Source: S010-25 sp964441285
GTDB taxonomy: Bacteria; Pseudomonadota; Gammaproteobacteria; SZUA-229
Direction: 5' to 3'
DNA: 64,000 nt
Assembly (NCBI GenBank): GCA_964441285.1
Contig: CAYTUK010000004.1
Coordinates: 119,799-183,798, forward strand
Shown here: one piece after another, positions 25,801-34,695 of the stretch
Numbering within the stretch: position 1 is the first letter of the stretch
Layout of the letters: every line of letters begins with the position of its first letter
Notes under the pieces: generated by a model
Database searches by the model: none
What the model was told of the DNA's origin: nothing
Seen by the model: only the letters and a program-made list of their open reading frames with translations
Made by a program: the position numbers and the translations under genes

Positions 25801-27078
25801 ATGCTTGACCCGAAACTTATCCGTGCCGATTTGCTGCTGGTTGCAGAACAGTTAAAGAAACGAAATTTTGTACTGGATGTGGAAAAATTTGAACAGCTGG
25901 AGGCGAAACGTAAGGCTTATCAGGTACTAACAGAAGATTTACAGCAGCAGAGAAATACTCAATCTAAATCCATTGGCAAGGCAAAAGCAGCCGGTGAGAA
26001 CATTCAGCCTTTACTGGATGAAGTGGTTGGTCTGGGTGATAAACTGAACGCGGCCAAAGTTGAATTACAAACCATTCAGCAGCAACTGGATAATATGGCA
26101 ATGGGTATTCCTAACCTGTTGCATGAGAGTGTGCCAGTTGGACAGAATGAAAAGGACAATCTGGAAATTCGCCGCTGGGGTTCTCCGCGTGCGTTTGATT
26201 TTGAAGTAAAGGATCACGTTGATATTGGTGCAAAAAACAACTGGCTGGATTTTGAAACGGCGAGCAAATTAACCGGCTCACGTTATGTGGTGATGCGTGG
26301 ACAAATGGCCAGACTGCACCGTGCTCTAATCCAGTTTATGCTCGATATACACACTAATGAGCACGGTTACGAAGAAGTTTATGTGCCCTATATTGTCAAT
26401 AGTGACAGTTTAAAAGGCACGGGCCAACTACCCAAGTTTGAAGAAGACCTGTTTTGTGTCGACAAAGATGCTGGGCAGTATCTAATTCCTACCGCTGAGG
26501 TGCCAGTAACAAATATTGTCCGTGGTGAAATTTTAGCGGCTGCGCAATTACCCTTAAAATTTACCAGCCATACGCCCTGTTTTCGTTCCGAAGCGGGTTC
26601 CTACGGAAAAGATACCCGTGGCATGATTCGCCAGCATCAGTTTGATAAAGTTGAAATGGTGCAACTGGTTAGTGCCGCTAAAGCCTGGGCGACACTGGAA
26701 GAATTAACCGGACATGCTGAAGCTATTTTGCAGAAACTACAACTGCCGTATCGCACAGTCGTATTATGCAGTGGTGATGTGGGTTTCTCGGCGGCAAAAA
26801 CCTATGATATTGAAGTTTGGTTACCGGGGCAACAGACCTACCGTGAAATTTCATCCTGTAGCTGTTTTACCGATTTTCAGGCGCGTCGTATGCAGGCGCG
26901 TTGGCGTAATCCAGAAACCGGAAAACCCGAATTACTCAATACCGTGAATGGCTCGGGTTTGGCAATTGGTCGTACTTTAGTTGCCGTGCTGGAAAATTAT
27001 CAGCAGGCAGATGGTAGCGTGATAATTCCTGATGTATTGGAACCGTATATGAACGGCATCAAAAAATTATCAGCGTAA
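25801..27078 (+). CDS. serS: Seryl-tRNA synthetase
   Basis: A class II aminoacyl-tRNA synthetase of 425 residues. A long antiparallel coiled coil (about 30-105) contacts the tRNA-Ser variable arm. Motif 2 (FRSEAGSYGKDTRGMIR) and motif 3 (NGSGLAIGRTLVAVLENYQ) are intact. No clear Shine-Dalgarno precedes the ATG at 25801, although MLDPKLIRADL is the family's usual start. Confidence 0.97.
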   Translation: MLDPKLIRADLLLVAEQLKKRNFVLDVEKFEQLEAKRKAYQVLTEDLQQQRNTQSKSIGKAKAAGENIQPLLDEVVGLGDKLNAAKVELQTIQQQLDNMAMGIPNLLHESVPVGQNEKDNLEIRRWGSPRAFDFEVKDHVDIGAKNNWLDFETASKLTGSRYVVMRGQMARLHRALIQFMLDIHTNEHGYEEVYVPYIVNSDSLKGTGQLPKFEEDLFCVDKDAGQYLIPTAEVPVTNIVRGEILAAAQLPLKFTSHTPCFRSEAGSYGKDTRGMIRQHQFDKVEMVQLVSAAKAWATLEELTGHAEAILQKLQLPYRTVVLCSGDVGFSAAKTYDIEVWLPGQQTYREISSCSCFTDFQARRMQARWRNPETGKPELLNTVNGSGLAIGRTLVAVLENYQQADGSVIIPDVLEPYMNGIKKLSA

Positions 27079-27199
27079 CAGTCTTTTCTGATCCGGTTTA
27101 TTGGTTACATTATACTGGCTTATCCCGACCCTGCATTAATTGTAATAATACATAGAACCTATTTTGTGCAAAGGCCTCACCTGGCGGGATGAACAGAAC

Positions 27200-27274
27200 T
27201 TATTGCTGTGACCCGCTGTAACTCCTCTCCCTGTAATCCTCCTGCCTCCATGCGGTAGATGGTTACAGCAATAA
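27200..27274. repeat. Palindromic repeat upstream of nirK
   Basis: TTATTGCTGTGACC (27200-27213) pairs with GGTTACAGCAATAA (27261-27274) at 13 of 14 positions across a 47-base middle. With no T-run it is not a standard terminator. It may be a REP-like or mobile remnant. Confidence 0.6.
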
Positions 27275-27282
27275 ACCTCAAT

Positions 27283-27316
27283 TCATAGCACTGATCGTTA
27301 ACAGGACGGCAGTGAT
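27283..27316 (+). repeat. 34-bp dispersed repeat, copy 2
   Basis: Matches 20616-20649 at 31 of 34 bases. It contains TAACAGGACGG, the same 11 bases that open the larger repeats at 49.94 kb. Confidence 0.7.
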
Positions 27317-27417
27317 CCTTTGTTTACTCAATAAGTCCCTTGTTGTGATTTTTGGATTGAATTGATTGATGCAATACTCTTTGCGGTAGCAATAAGTTTT
27401 AATTTTTTTAACTCCCC

Positions 27418-27431
27418 TTGACATTAATCAA
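27418..27431 (+). promoter_or_regulatory. FNR/DNR (Crp-Fnr family) box upstream of nirK
   Basis: TTGACATTAATCAA differs by one base from the FNR/DNR consensus TTGAT-N4-ATCAA. A -10-like GATAAA at 27452-27457 would put the start near 27465 with the box centred near -41. This suggests induction by low oxygen and/or nitric oxide. Confidence 0.75.
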
Positions 27432-27568
27432 TGAACATAAACTTATCGGAGCGATAAACTGAATCCGTAGGAATATTATAAATCAGAGTGAATTCCGCAT
27501 ATACGTAGGCTATATCAGGCTGACAACGATGCATGATCGAGCCTCAATTTTATTTAGGAGAAAATTTG

Positions 27569-28654
27569 ATGAAACAATTCGATATAGCAGACATGTCTCG
27601 GCGTAACCTTTTTCGCCAACTGGGTGCCGGCACCGCAGCCGTTGCTTTGAGTGGCCTTGCGCTACATACCGCCAATGCTGCCGACATGGTTAAAGTTGCA
27701 ACCGGTGCGGGCAAAGATAGTGGTCGCGTGAAACATGGGAATCCGGTGGTTGCCAAACCCACCGCGATTCCACCACCGATACACCGCAGTCATAGCATCC
27801 ATCATAAAATCAAATTAAGTGTCGATGAGCGTTATGCAGAAATAGCTCCTGGTGCCTTCTTCAAATTTCTGACATTCAATGGACAGGTTCCGGGTCCGAT
27901 GCTTCGTGTTCGTGAAGGGGATACAGTTGCATTTACTCTGGAAAATCCAACTGGCAGTACACTAATGCACAACGTCGATATGCATGCCATTTATGGCAGC
28001 GGTGGCGGTGCGCCTGCAACACTGGTGCATCCAGGAGAAAGCAAGACTGAGTTTTTCACTGCAATGTATCCGGGTGCCTTTATCTATCATTGTGCAGTCG
28101 TTCCAAATATGGATATGCATATTAGCAGCGGAATGTATGGCATGATCGTCGTAGAACCGAAACATGGATTGCAGAAAGTCGATCGTGAATTTTACCTTGG
28201 CCAGAATGAAGTCTACACGGACAAAAATTTTGGTGCACAAGGTACGCTTCAATTTGACTGGACACGTATGATCGCAGAAGATCCTGCTTACGTATTGTTC
28301 AATGGAGCTGCAGACGCATTGACTCCAGGCCGCTTTGGTGCCATGAAGGCCAGCGTCGGTGAAACAATTCGAGTATTTATGGTCAATGGCGGGCCCAATC
28401 TGACCAGCAGCTTTCACCCTATCGGGAATGTATGGACAGATGCCTGGCCACAGGGCGCGTTAGCCAATCCACCATTGCATTATATTCAGACGCAGTCTGT
28501 TCCGCCCGGCAGTACATTTGTCGGACATATGAAGCTTCCCGTACCTGAAACCATAAAGCTGGTTGACCATGCTCTGAGCCGTGTCATGCGAAAAGGCTTA
28601 TTGGCAGAAATAAAAGTTTCTGGTGCAGCCAATCAGCGTATTTTCCGTTCTTGA
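27569..28654 (+). CDS. nirK: Copper-containing nitrite reductase (NO-forming)
   Basis: NirK reduces nitrite to nitric oxide in the periplasm. I start it at ATG 27569 (AGGAG 8 nt upstream), giving a Tat-type leader with SRRNLFRQL and an AxA-like site near TANAAD. Two cupredoxin domains follow. Type 1 copper ligands are the His of LMHNVD, then Cys, His and Met in HCAVVPNMDMHISSGMYG. Type 2 ligands are the His of VDMH, the His of YHC and the His of LVDHAL. The catalytic Asp (NVDMH) and His (SSFHPIG) are present. The copper-loop sequence resembles the AniA-like class II form. It heads a nir-nor gene set. Confidence 0.96.
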   Translation: MKQFDIADMSRRNLFRQLGAGTAAVALSGLALHTANAADMVKVATGAGKDSGRVKHGNPVVAKPTAIPPPIHRSHSIHHKIKLSVDERYAEIAPGAFFKFLTFNGQVPGPMLRVREGDTVAFTLENPTGSTLMHNVDMHAIYGSGGGAPATLVHPGESKTEFFTAMYPGAFIYHCAVVPNMDMHISSGMYGMIVVEPKHGLQKVDREFYLGQNEVYTDKNFGAQGTLQFDWTRMIAEDPAYVLFNGAADALTPGRFGAMKASVGETIRVFMVNGGPNLTSSFHPIGNVWTDAWPQGALANPPLHYIQTQSVPPGSTFVGHMKLPVPETIKLVDHALSRVMRKGLLAEIKVSGAANQRIFRS

Positions 28655-28678
28655 TAGTATCCTGTATTTTTGAAATAA

Positions 28679-28703
28679 TGGGGCTGCACAGAAAGCAGCC
28701 CCA
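28679..28703 (+). terminator. Hairpin after nirK
   Basis: TGGGGCTGC pairs perfectly with GCAGCCCCA across a 7-nt loop, 24 bp after the nirK stop. The tail (CTTGCTTA) lacks a good U-run, but the strong GC stem probably ends or stabilises the nirK mRNA. Confidence 0.6.
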
Positions 28704-29014
28704 CTTGCTTATAAATCCCACCATGTTGGGTTTAACCTCTGCCTGGCCTGCCTTTCGGCAGACTGTTTTCAGGCTTAATCATTCCTCTTTCAGCTTTGTG
28801 CCATTACATTGGAGCAGGGGTGTCGCTGCGTATTACTCAATGAGAGGAAAACGGGGAATTTATCTACCGAACAGTGTTTATCATGCCCTGCGACTAACCT
28901 CCAGGTGGCCAAACAAGCACCTGATGAATAGGACCGTTTCTTCCATAGAACCTATGTTCACTGGTGACTATAATACCCTGCGAATTTGATACTATTCGCT
29001 CACTCGGAAATGCC

Positions 29015-29056
29015 TTGACTCTGGTCAAGGAGTCGCATGTTTGCTTGATATATAAT
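29015..29056 (+). promoter_or_regulatory. norC promoter: FNR/DNR box and -10
   Basis: TTGACTCTGGTCAA (29015-29028) is a symmetric Crp-Fnr-type box. TATAAT lies at 29051-29056. A start near 29063 puts the box centre at -41.5, the exact class II activator position. No -35 is needed in that arrangement. It should drive norCBEFQD in response to NO or anoxia. Confidence 0.85.
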
Positions 29057-29097
29057 CCCCCACTGTACCAAACTTGGCATCTACCGGGGGCAATTCC

Positions 29098-29523
29098 ATG
29101 CAACAGATATTCACGAAAGCGATGGCACGCAATATTTTTCTAGGTGGGACAATTTTTTTCTTCATCATATATCTCCTTCTTACTTATGATACATGGCAAA
29201 AAATTCCCATACGTGATCATGCCAATCTGATGACGGCATCCGTTATTCAGGGTAAATATCTGTTCGATACCAATGATTGCATAGGATGCCATACCCTTAA
29301 TGGTGAAGGTTCTTATTACGCACCTGAGCTTGGTAATGTCTACAAACGCAGAGGTGCGGCCTTCATCCGCGCCTGGATACCCGCACAACCCAGCGGCGTA
29401 CCAGGTCGCAGACAAATGACGCATTTCAACTTTACCCAGAATCAGTTGACCGACATTATCGCCTATCTGAAATGGGTATCCAATATAAACACCAATAATT
29501 GGCCGCCAAACATCCAGGGTTAA
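29098..29523 (+). CDS. norC: Nitric oxide reductase subunit C (membrane c-type cytochrome)
   Basis: NorC passes electrons from periplasmic donors to NorB. The protein is 141 residues from ATG 29098, with a GGGGG ribosome site upstream. It has one N-terminal membrane anchor (about 12-30) and a periplasmic cytochrome c domain with the haem motif CIGCH (about 63) and a distal methionine in GRRQMTHFNFT. It lies 69 bp before norB. Confidence 0.96.
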   Translation: MQQIFTKAMARNIFLGGTIFFFIIYLLLTYDTWQKIPIRDHANLMTASVIQGKYLFDTNDCIGCHTLNGEGSYYAPELGNVYKRRGAAFIRAWIPAQPSGVPGRRQMTHFNFTQNQLTDIIAYLKWVSNINTNNWPPNIQG

Positions 29524-29592
29524 TGCTAACTTCGTTAATACTAACTGCCAACAAATTCAACCGCTAACTCCCCAACAAATTCAGGAGAGATT

Positions 29593-30993
29593 ATGAAATA
29601 TCAAACACAAAAAGTGGCAAAGCCCTATTTTATTGCTGCTCTTGCCCTATTTCTGGGACAGATCATTTTTGGTCTCATCGGTGGCTTGCAATACGTCGAT
29701 GGAACCTTTTTATCAACCGTGCTGCCGTTTAATGTCGTTCACATGAGCCATACAAACCTGTTGATAATCTGGTTACTCATGGCGTTCATGGGAGCGGCTT
29801 ATTACATCGTCCCTGAGGAGGCGCAAACCGAACTGTATAGTCCAAAACTCGCCATCCTGACATTCTGGGTATTTCTTATTGCGGCGGTACTGACCATTCT
29901 CGGATATTTGTTTGTGCCTTATGCCGAGCTGGCGCGTGTTACTGGCAATGCGCTGTTACCAACGATGGGACGGGGGTATCTGGAACAACCACTCCCAACG
30001 AAAGTAGGTATCGTGTTAGTCGCACTCTCTTTGCTTTTTAACCTGACCATGACACTTGTGAAAGGGAGAAAAACATCGCTTAACTTTATTCTTGTGGGAA
30101 GCCTTTGGGGTCTTGCGTTACTCTTCCTCCCTGCTTTCTACTTTCCACATGATACGGTAAAGGCGAGCTATTCCTGGTGGTGGGTTGTTCACGGCTGGGT
30201 TGAAGGTGACTGGGAACTTATTCTGGGTGCACTGCTTGGTTTTATTCTCATTAAAATGACGGGAGTGGATCGGGAAATTGTCGAAAAATGGTTGTATATC
30301 ATTATTGCGCTTACGCTTATCAGTGGCCTGATTGGAATAGGTCATCATTACTATTATATCGGTGCCCCCAAATACTGGATCTGGCTCGGTTCGGCCTTTT
30401 CAGTAATGGAGCCATTGCCCTTCCTGCTGCTGATGATTTTCGCCTTCAGGATATTCGGCCAACGCCGTCGAGAACATCCTAATAAGGCGGCTGCGCTGTG
30501 GGCCAAGGGCACACCGGTGATGGCTTTTCTTGGTGCGGGTGTGTGGGGCTTTATGATCACTCTGGCACCTGTTCAGTATTATGCACACGGCACTAACTTT
30601 ACTGCAGCACATGGACACCTGGCCTTTTTCGGCGCCTATGCGATGGTTTCACTCGCCATTATCTCCTATGCTATGCCGCAATTGCGTGGTCGAGAAGCTA
30701 ACAGCATGAAGGCGCAGCGCTGGGAAATGGCCGGATTCTGGATAATGGTGTTAAGCATGATCGCGATAACACTCGCGTTGACGGGTGCTGGCATTGTCAC
30801 TATATTTTTACAGCGCGCAGCAGAAAACCCATTAAGCTTTATGCAGACGGATCATAAGGCACAGGTGTTCTTCTGGGTAAGGGAGTATTCCGGTGTTGCG
30901 TTTACTATCGGCCTGCTTGCCTACCTTATAAGTTTCTTCATTCCCGGGGAGTATGAGTACAGCGAAGAAACCAAGCGAGCGTTAACGAACTAA
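29593..30993 (+). CDS. norB: Nitric oxide reductase subunit B (cNOR catalytic subunit)
   Basis: NorB reduces two NO to N2O in the inner membrane. The 466-residue protein has about 12 helices. The haem and non-haem iron ligands can be seen as His in VVHMSHTNLL, HGWVEGDWE (His plus the metal-site glutamate), GHHYYY, and HGTNFTAAHGHLAFFG. It lacks a fused N-terminal quinol-oxidase extension, so it is the cytochrome-c type paired with NorC. AGGAG precedes the ATG. Confidence 0.97.
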   Translation: MKYQTQKVAKPYFIAALALFLGQIIFGLIGGLQYVDGTFLSTVLPFNVVHMSHTNLLIIWLLMAFMGAAYYIVPEEAQTELYSPKLAILTFWVFLIAAVLTILGYLFVPYAELARVTGNALLPTMGRGYLEQPLPTKVGIVLVALSLLFNLTMTLVKGRKTSLNFILVGSLWGLALLFLPAFYFPHDTVKASYSWWWVVHGWVEGDWELILGALLGFILIKMTGVDREIVEKWLYIIIALTLISGLIGIGHHYYYIGAPKYWIWLGSAFSVMEPLPFLLLMIFAFRIFGQRRREHPNKAAALWAKGTPVMAFLGAGVWGFMITLAPVQYYAHGTNFTAAHGHLAFFGAYAMVSLAIISYAMPQLRGREANSMKAQRWEMAGFWIMVLSMIAITLALTGAGIVTIFLQRAAENPLSFMQTDHKAQVFFWVREYSGVAFTIGLLAYLISFFIPGEYEYSEETKRALTN

Positions 30994-31042
30994 TCTGCAA
31001 TGGCGGGGCTTCGGTCGTGGCTCCGCCAAACAGGACAGAAAC

Positions 31043-31624
31043 ATGTCTATCGCCTCTTCTTCAGACACCATGCGACCTCTCCCCGGGGATCTGGCGATAT
31101 GGATATTCATATTTGCTGAGCTGACAGTATTTGCCATTCTATTCGCTGCCTACGCAATAACCCGCAACGAGCATCTTGAACTATTCAATGCATCTCAGCA
31201 GCACATCAACAAGATATATGGATTCATAAGCACCATCGTACTCTTAACCAGCAGCTACTGTGTGGCACGTGCAAGCAGGCATATAAAGGACGGGGAAAGA
31301 ATCTCGTGTAGTCGGTTCCTGAGTTTTGCGCTCATCCTTGGCGCGCTGTTTCTCGGCATTAAAGTTGATGAATTTCACCATGATTTTATAAATGGGATTA
31401 CAATATCCTCAAATCTATTCTATATGTTTTACGTGTCGCTGACATTTTTCCATTTTATGCATGTCATCATGGGAATGGTCATATTATCCGTTGTTACTTA
31501 CAAGTCTTATGCTGGAAAATACAGCAGGGATAACTATACAGGTGTCGAAACGGGTGGTGCTTACTGGCACATGGTAGATTTAGTCTGGATTATACTTTTT
31601 TCACTTGTCTACATATTGCATTAG
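31043..31624 (+). CDS. norE: NorE, cytochrome c oxidase subunit III-like protein
   Basis: 193 residues with five membrane segments and the subunit III-type features GDLAIWIFIFAELTVFAILFA near the N-terminus and FFHFMHVIMGMVILSVV later. NorE is an accessory protein that enhances nitric oxide reductase activity and is found in nor operons. It follows norB by 49 bp and precedes norF by 12 bp. Confidence 0.9.
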   Translation: MSIASSSDTMRPLPGDLAIWIFIFAELTVFAILFAAYAITRNEHLELFNASQQHINKIYGFISTIVLLTSSYCVARASRHIKDGERISCSRFLSFALILGALFLGIKVDEFHHDFINGITISSNLFYMFYVSLTFFHFMHVIMGMVILSVVTYKSYAGKYSRDNYTGVETGGAYWHMVDLVWIILFSLVYILH

Positions 31625-31636
31625 GGAAGATCGCGT

Positions 31637-31906
31637 ATGTTAAGACGAAAATATTTACGTCTCAGGCCATGCACTTTGGCATGGCTTGTATTGCTTATTC
31701 TTAGCACGGCATCCTTTATCCTGGGTTCCGGCAGAACCGGAACACTTTTCATTACCTCCATACTCGTTATAACCCTGGTAAAGGGACAGCTTATAATTCG
31801 CTACTTTATGGGGTTACGCAGAGTTAGACTGTTATGGCAGGCCATCATGGGTACCTACCTTGTCACCATCGGAGTCATTATAGGACTCGCTTATTTCGCA
31901 CATTAA
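31637..31906 (+). CDS. norF: NorF, small membrane protein of the nor operon
   Basis: An 89-residue protein with three hydrophobic helices resembling cytochrome c oxidase subunit IV-type proteins (LAWLVLLILSTASFILG, FITSILVITLVKGQLIIRYF). Position between norE and norQ and size match NorF, an accessory for NO reductase activity. The family is assigned mainly by context. Confidence 0.8.
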   Translation: MLRRKYLRLRPCTLAWLVLLILSTASFILGSGRTGTLFITSILVITLVKGQLIIRYFMGLRRVRLLWQAIMGTYLVTIGVIIGLAYFAH

Positions 31907-31919
31907 CCAGGGATTTATC

Positions 31920-32741
31920 ATGCCCATTACCAACATTGAGAGCTCGGACATATCGACTAACGCTACTCCCGCATACATTGCAAACGGGAATGAGGCTGAA
32001 ATATTCAAACTTGCATATGAAAACCACCTTCCGGTATTGATCAAAGGGCCAACGGGGTGTGGTAAGACCCGCTTTGTAGAACATATGGCAGCTATGCTGG
32101 AATTACCGCTGTATACAGTTTCCTGCCACGATGATCTATCCGCGTCTGATCTGATTGGTCGCCACCTCATCGGGGCGGAAGGCACATACTGGATGGATGG
32201 CCCGCTAACACAAGCAGTTAGAAACGGGGGTATCTGTTATCTTGACGAAATAGTGGAGGCCAGAAAAGACACGACGGTGGTTATTCATTCTCTTTCAGAT
32301 GACCGGAGAATTTTACCCATAGACAGGACTGGCGAAATATTGAAGGCACCGCCTCAGTTCATGCTGATCGTTTCATACAATCCTGGATACCAGAATCTTT
32401 TCAAAGGGTTGAAGCCGAGTACCCGACAACGTTTCGTATCGCTGTCTTTCAAATTTCCGACAATCGAACGTGAAATAGAAATTGTTACGAATGAATCTGG
32501 CGTAAGCCGTGAAACGGCAAAACATCTGGTGACATTGGTTAATGCGTTTCGATCTTCGGCTAATCATGATATCGATGAAGCGCCGGGGACACGATTGATT
32601 GTGAATGCAGCCAGGCTGATCGTCAATGGTTGTAATAAAATTGATGCCTGTCGTTACGCTATAGTGGAATGTTTGTCTGATGATTACGATATAAACCAAG
32701 CGCTAATGGAGGTTGTATCTGCTGTTTTTGATGATAAATGA
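31920..32741 (+). CDS. norQ: NorQ, MoxR-type AAA+ ATPase for NO reductase activation
   Basis: A 273-residue AAA+ protein with Walker A GPTGCGKTR (about 41-49), Walker B ICYLDEI (about 105) and the sensor region in LIVSYNPGYQ. NorQ works with the VWA protein NorD to insert the non-haem iron of NorB. It starts 14 bp after norF. A 93-bp gap to norD contains a weak CTGCG/CGCAG hairpin. Confidence 0.95.
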   Translation: MPITNIESSDISTNATPAYIANGNEAEIFKLAYENHLPVLIKGPTGCGKTRFVEHMAAMLELPLYTVSCHDDLSASDLIGRHLIGAEGTYWMDGPLTQAVRNGGICYLDEIVEARKDTTVVIHSLSDDRRILPIDRTGEILKAPPQFMLIVSYNPGYQNLFKGLKPSTRQRFVSLSFKFPTIEREIEIVTNESGVSRETAKHLVTLVNAFRSSANHDIDEAPGTRLIVNAARLIVNGCNKIDACRYAIVECLSDDYDINQALMEVVSAVFDDK

Positions 32742-32834
32742 AATTGCTTTACTGCGTTTTTCAGCGCAGCGTTTATCACATAAACCGCATTTTACGACAC
32801 CTCTTAACGTATCAATGTTCGGGAAAAGAGAGCA

Positions 32835-34664
32835 ATGGAAGAACGAGTAGGTCTCTTGTGGCATAAATTTGCGACGCATCTCGCCGATAAAGGATATCCC
32901 GATGCAGGGGTAGAACTTTCGTCGATAGCACGCACGCTTGCAATTATATTCCGTGCACTGGGTGGTAATCCAGGATTGAAGGTTCAGTCAGGTGCAGCGA
33001 CAAAACATGGTGCGCGACGTACACTGCTCCAGAAAATCGCGGGTACACAACAAAAGATTGATATGGCATGGGTTGATCATGAAGCATTACGATTGCCGCC
33101 ATTGTTAAAGATATATCCAGAGCGCCAATTGAATCGGAATTTGTATTTCTGGCTCACCGCATTATGCGCCTGCGAGCGCCAGCGAAATTTGCCGTGGTTA
33201 GCCAGAAACCAGGTGGTAACACTTGAAATCATCGATAAATTTCCTGGATTAAACAAGGATTACTCTGCTCTTGTGGAGGCAGAAATATCACGTCGACCAT
33301 CGCCGCAACATTTACCTGCTGATGAGGCCGCGCAAGAGCGCGCTATACAGGAGGCATTACGTCGACCTGGAACTGTTATGTTGCTGCCTCCATCACGGGT
33401 ACCCCCGGAACCTGTACTGCTATGGACACGACCTGATATTATCGGCGCCGCACCAGTAACCCCGGCACCCAACTTCCCCCCGCAACCATCTGCTGAAGGC
33501 CAGAGCAGTGCTCAACAGGAAGATAAACGCCGCCGCACTGCCGAACATACGCAGTTACCGTCACGGGACGATGCCCTGTTACTTTTCCGCCCAGAGACTA
33601 TTCTGAGTTTAACCGAATATGCCAAAACAGAGCATGAGATCAGTGAGAATGAAAACGATTTATTGAGTCGTTTTGCCGACGATCTCGATATGATTAGCGT
33701 TGTACGTGACGGAAAGAATATCGCCAAGAAGCTTCGTATGGACCTGGATATAGTGACTGCTAATGACACTGCAGTAGCGCTGGAAGGCGAAAAATTACTA
33801 CCAGAATGGAATTATCATACTCAGTGCATGGTGCCAGATCAATGTCGTATCAAGGTTGTACCCATAAAGGTGATTGATGCTGCACCAAACTTTATCCCTG
33901 ATCATCTGCAACAACCTTTGCGTCAGCTCACTCGATCTTTCAGTGCGTTGAATCCCCATCGTACGCGGCTCAAATCCCAGCCCGACGGGAATGAACTTGA
34001 TATTGATGAATATATCAAGCATTACACCAGCAAGGAGAATACAGACCCATACGTTTATCTTGATTACCGCAGACGTGAACGCGATATCGCAAGCTTGTTG
34101 CTCGCTGATATTTCTCTCTCGACGGAAGCATGGATAGGCGATAACCGGCGTGTCATCGATGTTATTCGAGACAGTATGTTTCTTTTTTCTTCATCGTTAT
34201 CCGAGAGCAAAGACCCATTCTGCCTCTATGGATTCAGTTCGGTCCATCGTACTGATGTTCGGCTTTATACGATTAAGGCTTTTGATGAGTCATATACAGG
34301 TACCGTTCGACGCCGTATAAATTCGATTGAACCGACAGCCTATACCAGAATGGGTGCCGCAATACGCCAGGCCGCAGAGATATTATCACGCTGGCCGGCG
34401 CGTGATCACTTACTTATTTTATTGACAGACGGCAAACCCAATGATACCGACCACTATGAGGGACGGTACGGAGTAGAGGACACACGCATGGCATTGCATG
34501 AGGCGAGGAAGCTCGGCTTACGTGTATTTTGCGTCACGATAGATCAGGAAGCACATGAGTATTTGCCCTATATCTTCGGAAAAAATAATTTCACAATTAT
34601 CAGAAACCCGGCTGATCTTCCGACGCGCCTTACACTTTTATATCGCCAGATCACGCAATGCTAG
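32835..34664 (+). CDS. norD: NorD, von Willebrand factor A domain protein for NO reductase maturation
   Basis: 609 residues with a C-terminal VWA domain (about 420-609). The metal-ion-dependent adhesion motif reads LLADISLST (DxSxS), followed by threonine and aspartate positions in TRMGAA and LLILLTDGKPNDTDH. The N-terminal 400 residues are helical and variable, with a proline-rich stretch around 190-235. It is required with NorQ for active NorCB and is the last gene of the cluster. Confidence 0.93.
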   Translation: MEERVGLLWHKFATHLADKGYPDAGVELSSIARTLAIIFRALGGNPGLKVQSGAATKHGARRTLLQKIAGTQQKIDMAWVDHEALRLPPLLKIYPERQLNRNLYFWLTALCACERQRNLPWLARNQVVTLEIIDKFPGLNKDYSALVEAEISRRPSPQHLPADEAAQERAIQEALRRPGTVMLLPPSRVPPEPVLLWTRPDIIGAAPVTPAPNFPPQPSAEGQSSAQQEDKRRRTAEHTQLPSRDDALLLFRPETILSLTEYAKTEHEISENENDLLSRFADDLDMISVVRDGKNIAKKLRMDLDIVTANDTAVALEGEKLLPEWNYHTQCMVPDQCRIKVVPIKVIDAAPNFIPDHLQQPLRQLTRSFSALNPHRTRLKSQPDGNELDIDEYIKHYTSKENTDPYVYLDYRRRERDIASLLLADISLSTEAWIGDNRRVIDVIRDSMFLFSSSLSESKDPFCLYGFSSVHRTDVRLYTIKAFDESYTGTVRRRINSIEPTAYTRMGAAIRQAAEILSRWPARDHLLILLTDGKPNDTDHYEGRYGVEDTRMALHEARKLGLRVFCVTIDQEAHEYLPYIFGKNNFTIIRNPADLPTRLTLLYRQITQC

Positions 34665-34676
34665 AGTTCTGCCAGA

Positions 34677-34695
34677 CCGCAGTGCTTCACTGCGG
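34677..34695 (+). terminator. Hairpin after norD
   Basis: CCGCAGTG pairs perfectly with CACTGCGG over a 3-nt loop, 12 bp after the norD stop. A clean U-run is missing (TTAGCAATAA), so it is a probable terminator or mRNA 3' stabiliser of the nor operon. Confidence 0.6.

Larger units (their letters stand above)
27079..27568. other. 490-bp intergenic region with repeats and the nirK control region
   Basis: No coding sequence is supported here. It holds a 14-bp inverted repeat (27200-27274), the second copy of a 34-bp repeat (27283-27316), and an FNR/DNR box (27418-27431) before nirK. The stretch 27079-27199 shows nothing recognisable. Confidence 0.7.
28655..29097. other. 443-bp intergenic region between nirK and norC
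   Basis: It begins with the nirK hairpin (28679-28703) and ends with the nor promoter (29015-29056). Between them I see short inverted repeats (for example CCCACCATGTTGGG near 28718) and no convincing coding sequence. Confidence 0.6.

Noticed and set aside
28651..28989. A 112-codon open frame between nirK and norC
   Set aside because: It overlaps the nirK stop and the strong hairpin at 28679-28703. It has no ribosome site, and its translation looks like no protein family.
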